Under the pieces are notes generated by a model. That model was not told where the DNA came from and did no database searches. It saw only the letters and a list, made by a program, of their open reading frames with translations. From the NCBI GenBank assembly GCA_963693365.1, contig CAVNZM010000011.1:310001-374000 (forward strand): a stretch of 64,000 bases of DNA, in the 5' to 3' direction. A program made the translations under genes and the position numbers. Origin of the DNA: Amoebidium appalachense (Eukaryota; Ichthyosporea). Positions 52,514 through 63,368 of this stretch are shown one piece after another; the first letter of the stretch is position 1; every line of letters starts with the position of its first letter.

Positions 52514-55500
52514 ATGCCTCCCCACGCCCCAGCTTCGACGCTGCCCGATGACAAGATCTCGGTGCTTGTGTCCAGCGTGCCGGCCAAGCTGAGCCCCCGC
52601 CTGTGGTATGTCCACGGCAAGGCCTACGACTTCACGTCCTTCGTCAAGTCCCACCCCGGTGGTGAGAAGGCCATCCTTCTCGGCCAAGGTACTGTGTGCA
52701 CTATGCTTCCTCATGGTGCTTTGGGTAGAGTTGTGGGTCTGTGTGGGCGGGACAGTAGAGTCCGGGCGACTCTGGGACCCACGTCTCACGTGTGGCTGCA
52801 GGGCGCGACTGCACGGAGCTGTTCGAGTCGTACCACACATATCTGCCGTCGGACAAGATCCTAGACAAGTACCAGGTCGCAGACACGGCAAAGTATGCCG
52901 TCACAAAGGTGGGTGCCTGTGTGCACCTGTGTGTTTATGTGTGCGGGTTATTGTTATTATTTCTTTTTTTTTGGGGGGGGGGGGGGGGGGAACTGGCATG
53001 GGTGATGTGCAGTGAAAAACGCCCGGTTTGGCCTTCTATGTGTTCGTATCCGACCTGTCTGCTACTGCTTTTTTGAAGCCTGGGGGGTTGCAATATATGG
53101 TGCAAGGGGGAGGACCGGGGAGGGGGAGTGGGGAGAACTTGCCGGGACCGGGGCAGGGGGAGAAATTTGACGAGGAAAGCTCACGTGCTGGTGTGCAGGG
53201 TGACAGCAACGACCTGCAGCTGGCACCCGAGACGGTGGTCTTCACGTTCAAGGAGAATGACTTCTACCGCACGCTCAAGCGCAGAGCAGCTGACTACTTC
53301 AAGAAGAACAAGCTGTCCACAAAGGTGGGTGCACAAATAGCCACACGAACGGGGTGCTTGGTAATGTGCATATCCACACGGCAAGCATGTACACGGGAAG
53401 CACGTATATACACGCATGGGTGATGCTGCACATGTGCATACACCATGCTAGGCTCAACTGATAGCCGATGCCTATGCTTGTACACCCTAGCACATCATGG
53501 TGCTTGCATGGCACGCACTAGGACATGCACGAGTATGGCTACACTCGCACAGACCCAACGATTACCCCGACGGGCATACCTATGTCCCACAGGAGATCTG
53601 CCTTTGTAGACTCTTGTGCAAGAAACACAGCAGTCGGTAGAGCTGCACTTGCCAGCTGGCTTTCCAAACACCTTCGGACGATTGCACATTACCCGCAGGC
53701 CCCCTTACTTATACGTAGTTTCTCCAGCATGCGTGTGATGGTGGTGGTGGTGGTGGTTGCGGTGTGTGTGTGTGTGTTGGGGGGGGGGGGGGGGGGGGGG
53801 GGATGGGGGGAAGGGAGACGATACACACAAGGGCACAAACATGTACGTGGGCACAGGTATCTACATACACTGGATGCAATCTCTTGCCTGTGCCACGATC
53901 GTTCGTGTCGCATGGCTCCAGCTGGCATAGCACCACACCCAGACAGCTCTGCGATAAACTTGTTTCTCAAAGCTATACACGTGCCATCAACCCCAATGCT
54001 CACATGCTCACACATGCACGCACACACACACATACACACACACTCGCTCATACTCACACACATCCATGCACACGCACACGCACGAACGCACACACATACA
54101 CACACACTCACTCACACACATTCACACACACACAGGCGCCACTGACGCACAAGCTCGTTGGTGTGCTCAACATCATCGCCATGGCGGTGTTTGCCTACCT
54201 GGGCTTCTACAAGGGCATCTACATCTTTGCTGCCCTGCAGGGTCTGTGCCGTGCCATGATCATTGTGCGCGACACCCATGCGGCCAGCCACTATGCATGG
54301 AGCGAGAACCCCACGGTTAACCAGTGGATGTACCGCATTGCCATGGCTTTTGCAGGCACCAGCCCGTCCCAGTGGACCTCCAAGCACGTCATTGCCCACC
54401 ACATCGACACGAACATCACCCCCGTCGATGATGATACCATGTGCGTCATCTACCCCCATCAACCCTCCCCCCCCCCCCAAACACACATGCACACCACGGG
54501 GTGGCTACCAGGGAGATGCGCTTACGCCTTTGCAGATTGTACGCACTTGCCCCACACATGGGCATATGGTTGGACACGTCCAGACACGGTAGCACCACCA
54601 CACTCAGCATTCAGCTGTGCACTAGGCAAGCATCGGAGGAATGATCTGTTCAACAGGACCACCCATCACCACCCAGCATCTCTTTCTCACACCCCATTCG
54701 CCATGTCTCAGGTGGCCCATCAAGCGTGTGCTGCCGGACCTACCCCGCTACCCCTACCATGCGTTCCAGCACCTCTACATCTGGGTGTTCTACTGCTTCA
54801 CCCTGCTGGCATGGACCACCAGCGACATCATCAAGCTGGCAGTGGGCTCACACTACGAGGGTACCACTAAGATCCTGCACTTCTCAACGGTACACACCCC
54901 AGGATTTTTTTTTTGTGTGTGTGTTTGTGTGCCTGTGTGTGCCTCTGCCTGCGTGTGTGCCTATGTGTCTTCAATGGCCTTGTGAAGTGCCAGGGTGGGG
55001 ATGTGTATGGGCTTAAGGAACACATGTTCTCACTTAGACAGGTGATGCTATCGCTTTCACCCCACCATCCGCACTGAGCATCTATCAGTTATCTGGGCAT
55101 TAGATGAGCTCTCACCCACCTGCTACCCCCCCAGGCCGACTGGATCGAGACCTATGGCTCGTACGTCTTCCATGTCTCCTACCGCATGGTGCTTCCCTTT
55201 GCCTCTCTGCCCTTCAACCAGGCCCTTATTGTGTTCTTGCTTGGGGAGGTGTGTGCCTCTCTGGCCTTTGTGACTCAATTTGTGGTCAACCACGAGGTGG
55301 AGGTGGCCGTCCAGCCCGTGTCTGAGAGTACGTGCTTACTATTCTCCCCCCCCCCCCCCCCCCCCCTTTCCCCCCTTTCCCTCCTAAGAAAGTAAAGAAA
55401 AGAAAAGAAAGAAATCCACCACCCCACCTCTACCTCTCCCTTTCCGGTATACACGTACTGGTGTGATATTTTTTGTTGTTGTTGTTGTTTTGGGTGCGAC

Positions 55501-56551
55501 ACATAAGTAGGAGCGCGCAAACACAGGCTTGTGAATGCACACCACGGATTCATCTAGACGTGTACGTGCTATAAAAACATTACCAGCGCCCACTTTCAAT
55601 GCAACCCCTGACTTCCCGATTCCCTGCATGCAGGCCGTGACAAGCAGAAGTCAGTCAACGACCTGGATGGCAGAGGTATGCTTTCATGCTACTCCCGCTT
55701 TTGGGGTCATCTCAATGACAACTTTGCATGCAAGCTCGCACGCACACCTACACACACACTTTCACACACACGCACACACTCACTCACTCACTCACTCACT
55801 CACTCACACACAACCGCGCGAACGGGCACATGCCGGCGGGCGCACATACACAACTCACACTCACACACACACGCACATGTAGCCCGGTGTGTTGCTTGCA
55901 GAGCCATTGTATGGTTACGCAAGCATGAACGCGAAAGCACCAGCGCTCTTTCCCTGTGATTCTATGTTCCCAACATCATTTAGAACAGATCTGCTTGGAC
56001 CCCCCCCCCACCCCCCACCCCCTCTCTTTGGAAAAAAATTATTATACTCTATTTTTTTCCAAAGTATAAAAGAACGGGGTCTACTGACTCTGGCAATACT
56101 TGTGCATCCTTTTCGTGTCTGCCTACCAGTACCTATTGCACTTAGTACCCTCTACTGCATTCCATTCCATCCCCCCCCCCTCCCCCTCCCTGGCACCCCT
56201 TTTTACAGATTAGCTCAGTATCCCCAACTGCAAGCATATCATTGCGCGATCCCCATGCATCAACACATTTCCTAACCCTCTATCGCCACAGACTGGGGCA
56301 TACACCAGGTGCAGACCAGCCACGACTATGCCGTGCCCTCTGCCTTCTGGCTCAACTCCTCGGGTGGCCTCAATCTGCAGATCGAACACCACCTGTTCCC
56401 CTCGGTGCACTTCAGCCACTATGCTGAGCTCAAGAAGATCACCCAGGAGACATGCAAGGAGTTTGGCCTTCAGTACAACAGCTCCCCCACCCTGCTGGCC
56501 GCACTGGTGGCACATGCTGACCACCTCAAGAAGATGGGCCAGGCCGCTTAA
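52514..56551 (+). CDS. Cytochrome b5-fused front-end fatty acid desaturase, eight exons
   Basis: Exons 52514-52688, 52802-52908, 53199-53324, 54136-54440, 54712-54889, 55135-55327, 55634-55675, 56292-56551; all GT-AG, phases consistent, 461 residues, a normal length for the family. Residues 1-95 are a cytochrome b5 domain with the haem motif HPGG (47-50) and a second haem His at about 70. The desaturase part has the three di-iron histidine boxes: HAASH (184-188), HVIAHH (220-225) and QIEHH (405-409). The Gln in place of the first His of box 3 is diagnostic of front-end desaturases. These ER enzymes insert a double bond between the carboxyl end and an existing bond of polyunsaturated acyl chains, using electrons from the fused b5. 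The context HAASH...NPTVN recalls delta-5-type enzymes more than delta-6, but regiochemistry cannot be read from sequence with confidence. Hydrophobic segments flank the boxes. Start: first ATG, context GCCGCCATGC. Introns hold poly-G, CA and poly-C tracts. Confidence 0.93.
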
Positions 56552-57330
56552 AATAGATGCACGGTCTAATTATAGTTTAGGTCGTAAGAGTAGCATGGGC
56601 GCGGACTATAGCAGGTATGCTGCTGGTGCTTTAATGACGCAGTGGTGTTGTATATAAGAGCGGGCCTGTGGCCCTTATGGGGACTTAAAGTAGCTGCTGA
56701 GGACGCTTGGTATTTGGGTGTGTCTTTGTGGCTTGACGCTGGGCCGGCCCGGCGGTTTTTTGATGGTCATGTGTGGCCTGTTGCTTGCAAACAAATACGG
56801 TGTGGTAACACAAATCATGTGTGCCTTGTCTGACCAAGCTGGCCCAAAATAAAGGCCATGGGTTTGCAGACGTGTCTTCCTGGAGGCAAATAATTATGTA
56901 CGTGACCCGTGGAAATTTCAACTTGGAGTCGGTATATCATGTGACCTGTGGCGGTTGCAACCATGCAGGGCTGCACACTGTGGGTGCTGGTAGAACCACC
57001 GGCAGCTGTTTGAATACGTACAGCTGTGCCTGCGCTGGCGCCTAAAACAACCTGCTGGAAGTGTCACGTGTGCATCCTGTATGCACCCCGTATATTGATA
57101 TACAGCCCGCTTAATGATGCACTTAGCAAGGCCTCCCGAGGGTTTTTGCGCATGAATATACAAGTAGGTCTGGGCGCCCGCTTCACGCGCGCCAAATGAA
57201 GAGCTTTTAGACAAGTTACAGTATTTTTAATGCGACTGGTACCAGCACACTACAAAATAAATGCCCGGGTTTGTTTACTAGTGACGAAACTCAGCTGGCG
57301 CCCCTGGTGTACGTGCTGACTTGTGTTAGG
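56552..57330. other. Desaturase 3' flank
   Basis: Contains a candidate polyadenylation hexamer at 56848 and a second AATAAA at about 57256. No further gene is seen. Confidence 0.5.
56848..56853 (+). terminator. Candidate polyadenylation signal AATAAA for the desaturase gene
   Basis: Lies 297 bp beyond the stop codon. Confidence 0.45.
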
Positions 57331-57899
57331 TGTCGTGTCCGGCTCGCGGTCGCTCTTTTGGGAGCTTGGCTTACTGTTACTATGTGGCGGGCTGGTGTAC
57401 GTCATTGAAAGGCGCAACCATTTATTGTGCCAGATCACCATTACCGGCAATCATTCCCCAGATGAACTGACCTACCGAATTGCTTTTATACCAAAGCAAT
57501 TTCGTAGCCGTGATTGTGGGACAGGAATGCCATCCAGCCTCACCAATCAAAAACCAGATCGGTGAGCCACATAACAATCCCCTCCCGCAAAGGACAAGCT
57601 AGAGTCTCCTGACTCGACTCCATGGGCACGAAAGACCCAGCGGGGGTGTAGCTTGTCGTGTCCGGCTCGCGGTCGCTCTTTTGGGAGCTTGGCTTACTGT
57701 TACTATGTGGCGGGCTGGTGTACGTCATTGAAAGGCGCAACCATTTATTGTGCCAGATCACCATTACCGGCAATCATTCCCCAGATGAACTGACCTACCG
57801 AATTGCTTTTATACCAAAGCAATTTCGTAGCCGTGATTGTGGGACAGGAATGCCATCCAGCCTCACCAATCAAAAACCAGATCGGTGAGCCACATAACA
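57331..57899. repeat. 246-bp perfect direct duplication with 77-bp spacer
   Basis: 57331-57576 and 57654-57899 appear identical at every position. The 323-bp offset suggests either tandem duplication with loss, or two terminal repeats of a small element. Both carry the same roughly 75-codon open frame ending at GATCGGTGA, with no recognised family. Confidence 0.9.
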
Positions 57900-58514
57900 T
57901 TAGGTCCCCGCTTCCCCCCTCGCCCTCCCCCTCCCCCACCGGTACCCCCCTCTGTCTCCCACTGCAGTGCCTCTGCTGGCGTTTATCAATTAATTATAAG
58001 GGCCTTAATAAGCCTTAGGGTCTGCCCAGTATAGGGAGAAATTTCAAATCGGACTTGCCCGGAGTCCGTTAAGTTTGGGTATTAATGCAGGCCAGCATAT
58101 GCATGGTATCCTCGTCGCCGTGCACATGCGCAACTGCAGCATGCATGTGCGCACGTGCATGACTGGTATATGCCACGGAAACAGAGATGGATAATCGCAA
58201 TGTGCATGTAGTGATAATATTGTGACACTGACTGGGCAGCCTACACCTGCCCGTGCACACATGTGTACACACACTCAGCAACACAATGCCATGGCTATGC
58301 ACATAGGCGCATGCACAACAGTGTGTGGGCAGTTGCTGCTCTCGGCCTGTCTGTACACTCGACTGTTTTTGTGTGTCACTGCACGTCCTGCATGCTTAAC
58401 GAAACCCAAGGCATTAGAGTCCAAAGATTATTGAATTACTATATGTGTGGCCACTGATGACTTGCCTGGACACCTCCTGGCCGGAAAGCCGGAATATTCA
58501 TGTTTGTGATATAC
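57900..58514. other. Unique flank before the retroelement stack
   Basis: C-rich start (57905-57960), then unremarkable DNA with CA/TGCA-rich stretches. No gene seen. Confidence 0.5.
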
Positions 58515-59279
58515 TGTTGGACATTGTGTTCATAGAAGCTAGTTCTAGTGCACGTTGTTCCTTCTGTAAGTCAGAAATGATTGCATCTTGTGAGGCCAAC
58601 CTCTGCTCCAGTAGTTGGACTAGTTGCTGCAACTGTAAGTTGTCAGACATAGTGTCGTGTATGATGGGTAACTAGTCTATGTGTTTTGTGCACTGGAAAC
58701 GACAGTAGAAAAGTGTAAATCAAACGTTCTGCTTCCCATGTTTGTGACATGGGAGGCACTGCTTTATATAGTCGTTGGCCACCTCATGGTGGCCTCGTGT
58801 GCACCCTGGTGGTGGGCCATGTACAGCATGGCCGAAAAGAGAACACAATGAAAACAAGTCGTTAAAGATATAAAAGTTAACTGTGCACGTTGAGTGGCTA
58901 GTTAACTTGCACTAAAGCACACAAATAAACGTGTTTAACACACCAATTGCAGTTAAACGTAAATCTTGCTTCACACAACTAAAAATATTCTGAGAATATC
59001 CGGGAATAAAGCACACTACCACTCTAAGAATAGAATCCTGTGGCAAATATAGACATGACATCATCTGAACCGGGAATATTAATTAATGAGCACAATTAGC
59101 ACGTTGCTAGTGAAGCTCGTCATTGGTACAGTTTTGGCTCAAACATATAACTACCATATATGAATATGACCGTAAACAAAAGCTCTATGCACTCGAGTGA
59201 GTGTTGAAACAGTTATTCAATTGCTCAGAAACTTTCTCTAACAGACATTGCTAGCCGGGAGTACCAGTGTACTCCAACA
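58515..59279 (-). mobile_element. Candidate 3' LTR of a Copia-type retrotransposon
   Basis: Read on the minus strand it begins TGTTGGAGTACACTGG directly after a polypurine tract and ends TCCAACA (plus-strand TGTTGGA at 58515), giving 7-bp inverted termini over about 765 bp. A TATATAAAG element on the minus strand (around 58763-58772) is placed as expected for the U3/R border. The outer end is set only by the terminal motif. Confidence 0.55.
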
Positions 59280-59294
59280 CCCCTACTCAATTGG
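59280..59294 (-). mobile_element. Polypurine tract of the minus-strand Copia element
   Basis: Minus-strand CCAATTGAGTAGGGG abuts the LTR start. A second, similar AATTGAGTAGGGG lies at about 59366-59380. The plus-strand miniature element uses nearly the same sequence (63354-63368). Confidence 0.6.
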
Positions 59295-59465
59295 ATAATT
59301 GTGGTATGAATTAATGCAACTGAGCTCGAGTGCTTCAGGTGCACAAAATACAGACAATAAAGATTCCCCTACTCAATTTTAGTATGGTACACGTAGTTGC
59401 ACAGTCGGATGCAACTCTCTCCCCCCCCCTGAAGTATGAGGGCGCAGTTGGTTGATGACGGGTGC

Positions 59466-60446
59466 TCAGCACATGTTGAGCATCCCCACGGCCTTGGTGA
59501 AGAAAGAGGCAGACAGGGCCTTGGTGAACATGTCGGCCTTGTTGTCAGCAGAAGCCACCGGGACCACAGTGATGTTGCCCAGCAGGTGATGTTCCTTGAC
59601 GGAGCAGTAGCGGACGTCGATGTGCTTGGTCTTGGGCTTAACCCCCAGGGTGTCCAGCAGGGCCCGGGCAGACTCATTGTCCCCATGGATGGGCACCGGG
59701 GTGGGCTCATTGATAGGATTAAGGCCCAGGTCGTCCATCACATAGTTGAGCCATAGGGCCTCGTTCGTAGCAGCAGACATGGCCACAAATTCAGCCTCAG
59801 TGGAGCTGTCGGTGGTGATGGACTGGAGCCGAGACACCCAGGACACAGGGGAGGAGTTGATGAAGAAGACATAGCCCGTGGTGGAGCGCCGGGTGTCGCG
59901 GTCCTCGGCGTAGTCGGAGTCGGAGTAGCCAACAAGGTTGGGGGGGCCGGGACGGTAGACAATACCCAGGTCGATGGTGGCCAGCAGGTAGCTTACAACT
60001 CTGGTAGCCATAGTCCAGTGGGTGACGGTGGGCGCATGAATGTGTCGAGTAAGGACTCCCAGAGCCTGGGAAATGTCGGGGCGGGTGGTACGCGCAATCC
60101 ACAGCAGGGCACCGACCAGGCTGGCATAGTCCTCCTTCTTGCTGTAGGCTGGGGTCTTGTTGCTTTCACTGGCCTGGCCCGGGACGATGGGGGTCTTGGT
60201 GCCGGACATGTGGGTGAGACGAAAACGGGCAGCCAAGTCGATGATGTGTTGACGATGGCCCAGACGCAGAGACCCGTCCTCCAGCCAGGTAAGAGTGTGC
60301 CCGATGAGCAGGGTAGGACGACCCAGGTCCTTGGCAGAGAAACGAGCATCCAGCTTGGTGAAAAAATCGTCGATGAGCGCATCAGTGGCGGCCGTCACGG
60401 TGAAGTCATCCACGTAGGCAGCAAGGGCAATAAACGTTGGGGTCCC
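59466..60446 (-). pseudogene. Copia-type retrotransposon polyprotein fragment: RT (C-terminal part) and RNase H
   Basis: Minus-strand frame of about 327 codons that ends at a TGA. It contains the RT catalytic YVDD (60405-60416), the following Copia landmarks (DDFFTKLDARFSAKDLG, the YASLVGALLWIARTTRPDIS region) and an RNase H domain (YSDSDYAED, RRSTTGYVFF, the STEAEFVA motif, DNESARALL, TKHIDVRY and the C-terminal ADMFTKAL). Gag, protease, integrase and the N-terminal half of RT are absent. The frame continues 115 codons beyond 60446, but that part has no resemblance to RT and lies in the adjoining LTR-like sequence, so homology stops sharply at 60446. The element is therefore 5'-truncated or split by insertion. 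No premature stop occurs in the remaining part, which suggests a young copy. Confidence 0.88.
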
Positions 60447-60925
60447 TGTAAACAACTGTACACATGAACTGTACATGTTTACTAAAGAATGTGATCTACT
60501 AGCACACGATTCGTGCTTTGTCATGAATATCACATAAATATTATGTCCGCACCAATAGGACTCACTCTGACCTAAGAATTGAACCATATATGGTTCTTCA
60601 GCTGCATACCACATAAACGAAGTGAACCAATAAGAGGTTTGCATAAATAGGACAAAGGTCTGACTGGCTCGGACCGCACCAGAATCACGAATGGCATGTT
60701 GCCACCCGCGCTGGCCGCGGATGAACCAATCCTGGGCCTTGACCCGAAACCTGGGGGCTATATAAGAAAGCCGTCCCAGTACGGGGATCACATCAGTGAA
60801 GTCTGAGACAGACTGAGTCGGCCCATAGTAAAAGCAACCTGGCCGCGTGTGCCTTTCTACCCGTTCTCTGTCTTTATTTTGATTCAGTTGTACTCTGCCT
60901 TATCCTAACTAGTCCAACTGTTTAA
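60447..60925 (+). mobile_element. Candidate plus-strand LTR interrupting the Copia fragment
   Basis: Begins TGTAAACAACTG exactly where Copia homology stops. It carries a CTATATAAG box at 60758 and ends just before TGGCGACCGCGCA, which looks like a primer-binding site for a tRNA 3' end. It has CCAAT motifs upstream of the TATA box. The 3' boundary is approximate. The partner LTR is not in the window, so this remains a candidate. Confidence 0.4.
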
Positions 60926-60927
60926 AT

Positions 60928-60940
60928 TGGCGACCGCGCA
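60928..60940 (+). mobile_element. Candidate primer-binding site (TGG-type)
   Basis: TGGCGACCGCGCA would pair with a tRNA ending in GGTCGCCA. It follows the putative LTR directly. Confidence 0.35.
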
Positions 60941-62589
60941 GTTCAAGAATCTCGCATCCTTCGAATCTCACATCTTTCAATCAGCACAAGAATCTCACAT
61001 CTTTCAATTACCCCAAGAATCTGCCATGGCCGATCACAATCCTTTTTACCCCGATGATAGGCACATCTTTCCTTGTCCGGCTTAGAATATATACACCTAC
61101 AAGTTTGAAGTGGCCAGCCCACCTACACGGAAAGAATTGAAAGCATGTAAAACTTCTTTTGCTACGACACATCAAAAATGTGAAGAAAAACGAATACACA
61201 ACGAAACAACGAATACACGAACAAACGAATAAAGAATTGCTAACGAAGCAATGAACCAACGAAAAACGAACCATCACGAATACGCAATGAAATAAAGAAT
61301 TAACGACAAACGATTGCATAGAGGAAATACGAAATGAATGCAACACGAAAACAAAACGAAGTAACGAAGTTATCAAACGACAAAAAACGAAAAACGAAAG
61401 CAAAATGAACTGGAAATACGAAAATGAAAGGACGAATGCACAACACTGCTTGGGTTGCAATGCACACAGCCCCCTCTATGTTAGGAAGAAAATAAAACCG
61501 TTGCCCTTGCGTGCATTGCCCTATTGCACACTGCCATCGTGTCCATGCCACCGCATGCACGTCCACACTCGCAAGCCAGATGCACGGCCACTTTCAGCAC
61601 AAATGCACTTAACGAAGAAGATAGTCGCTGTTGCTATAGCATGTAGGACCTAAGATCTTATGAAAGTAGTGTTGCATGCATGCTTCGAATCCCTTGCTGT
61701 TCTCGAATACAGCATGCCCCATAGTTTAGCGCACAGGATGCACAACATGCGCATGAATGTATGCTGGCATGCCTAAACACATTACGAACATATGCCTGAC
61801 TCATGTATGGCGGCCCTTCCTGGTGCCACGCCCTAACGAATTTGCACTCTTGGTGCACAAAAGGCATGTAATAAAGTCGATGCAGAACTTTTGTTCATGC
61901 ATGTGAAAAACAAAGAAGGTGTTGGGTACGAATTTTAAGGTGAATGCCCGTCTGTGGCAATACGGTGTAACATACCAATTACACTGTCAAGCCTTGCACT
62001 AGCTGCCGGCACACCCCCACCAGAACAAAAGAATGTGGTATGGGCACCGCTCCCTCACAACCCCATCATACAGTGTCAGTATTTTGGCTGGAAGCCTTTC
62101 AGTTTCGAATTACGAATACCCTCCTTCACTACTGAAGAAAGTGACGTGGAAGACAAATACGAATACGAATGCAAGGTGTTGTTGACTAACACATCGGACC
62201 ATCATGTGTACCTACTAGGCCCTGGTACGGAGGTGACCATGTTATTCCCTTGCAATATGATGACACTGTAACAATTTAGCACGTGCATACCCCACCAATG
62301 GGCACATGCGGGAGACAACCCCACAAGCTGCCTTATTGGGCACCTCTGCCAAAACGAATATTCTTCTCACGAAGGAACAGAAGAATGCCACGAACACGAA
62401 CCACACACTCACCAGGCAGCTACTTACATCTAATGTATGTAAGAAGTAGGGTGTGTGAACGGGGTAACTTCATGAACACCAACACGAAAGAAAGCACAGC
62501 ACAAAGCAGTTCCACGAATACGAATGGTTTTGGTATTCCACACAACGAACAGAACCTACAGTAGGGCCACCTACAAATGAAGCAGAGGA
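60941..62589 (+). pseudogene. Degenerate internal region of a plus-strand LTR element, ACGAA-rich
   Basis: A short frame starting at ATG 61026 stops after 19 codons at a TAG and continues in the same frame for about 50 more codons. A frame at 61954-62271 (no ATG start) ends with a segment, TNTSDHHVYLLGPGTEV, that recalls the linker between protease and reverse transcriptase in Ty3-type elements; this is weak. From 62468 to 62594 a frame is open that continues after the miniature element. The pentamer ACGAA is strikingly frequent, above all at 61188-61437. Confidence 0.35.
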
Positions 62590-62594
62590 TGGGG
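62590..62594. repeat. Target site duplication TGGGG (left copy)
   Basis: Matches TGGGG at 63812-63816 immediately after the 3' LTR. Confidence 0.85.
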
Positions 62595-63063
62595 TGTTGG
62601 AGTGCAGACTTACGCTCACTCCACAATATGTGTATGTTAGCTTTACAATTGGTTCCGTGTACACAGACACACGCTGACACTCGATCACCACATGCACATC
62701 TGCATAGTTGAGGAATGTTGCCAATTGTGTTTTGACTGCAAACGATTGGTTCACTGGTCCCAGAGATCTCTAAATGAAAGTAACCAATCCGATTAGCGCC
62801 TGGCATCCGGATTACATTCCAGACTGCTGCCCCACGGGTATATAAGCCACGTCTCTGCCAGGTGCAGACATGGAGTTCAGACATGGAGTTCAGTCATGGA
62901 GTTCAGTCATGGAGTTCAGTCATGGAGTTCAGTCATGGAGTTCAGTCATGGAGTTCAGTCATGGAGTTCAGTCATGGAGTTAACACACTGAAAGCAGTAA
63001 AAAACGGGTCAGCGCCCAAGCGCGCCACGACGACCCTAGTCACAGCGGACTCTACTTCCAACA
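62595..63063 (+). repeat. 5' LTR of the miniature element (469 bp)
   Basis: U3 contains CCAAT/ATTGG motifs and a TATATAAG box at 62839-62846. Eight full copies and one variant of a 13-bp unit (TCATGGAGTTCAG) follow at 62868-62984. Confidence 0.92.
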
Positions 63064-63078
63064 GGGTTATGGGCCCAG
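63064..63078 (+). mobile_element. Primer-binding site complementary to the initiator tRNA-Met anticodon arm
   Basis: GGGTTATGGGCCCAG directly after the 5' LTR is the reverse complement of CTGGGCCCATAACCC, the anticodon stem-loop (CAT anticodon, three G:C pairs) of eukaryotic initiator tRNA-Met. Priming from such an internal site by a tRNA half is known for Drosophila copia. Confidence 0.8.
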
Positions 63079-63355
63079 ACACGACACCGCGGCCTCTAAC
63101 TTCACGTCCCCTACGACGCCTTGAACGGAGGAGCCCAGAAACCGACTTCTAGGCTGTACCCTACACCCGCGAGCGTATTTCCGTGAAGTAGAGACTTTCG
63201 CTTCCACAAACTCCATCCGCAGCAGCCTGCGACATCAACGTCAAGTATTCCACTTCATTGGCGGGGCACGCACCACAGTGGAATGCACACCCCGGTCTAC
63301 CCTGCAAGCAGCCACACTCACTCTCTCTTCTCTACAGTGGTGTGTACACTTCTCC

Positions 63356-63368
63356 AATTGGGTAGGGG
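63356..63368 (+). mobile_element. Polypurine tract of the miniature element
   Basis: AATTGGGTAGGGG abuts the 3' LTR. It differs by one base from the tract of the minus-strand Copia element. Confidence 0.75.

Noticed and set aside
60447-60791. N-terminal 115 codons of the minus-strand frame as part of the Copia polyprotein
   Set aside because: No RT resemblance, and the sequence starts with LTR-like features on the opposite strand; the open frame is by chance.
61954-62271. Independent 105-codon gene
   Set aside because: No ATG start, lies inside the plus-strand retroelement; treated as a remnant.
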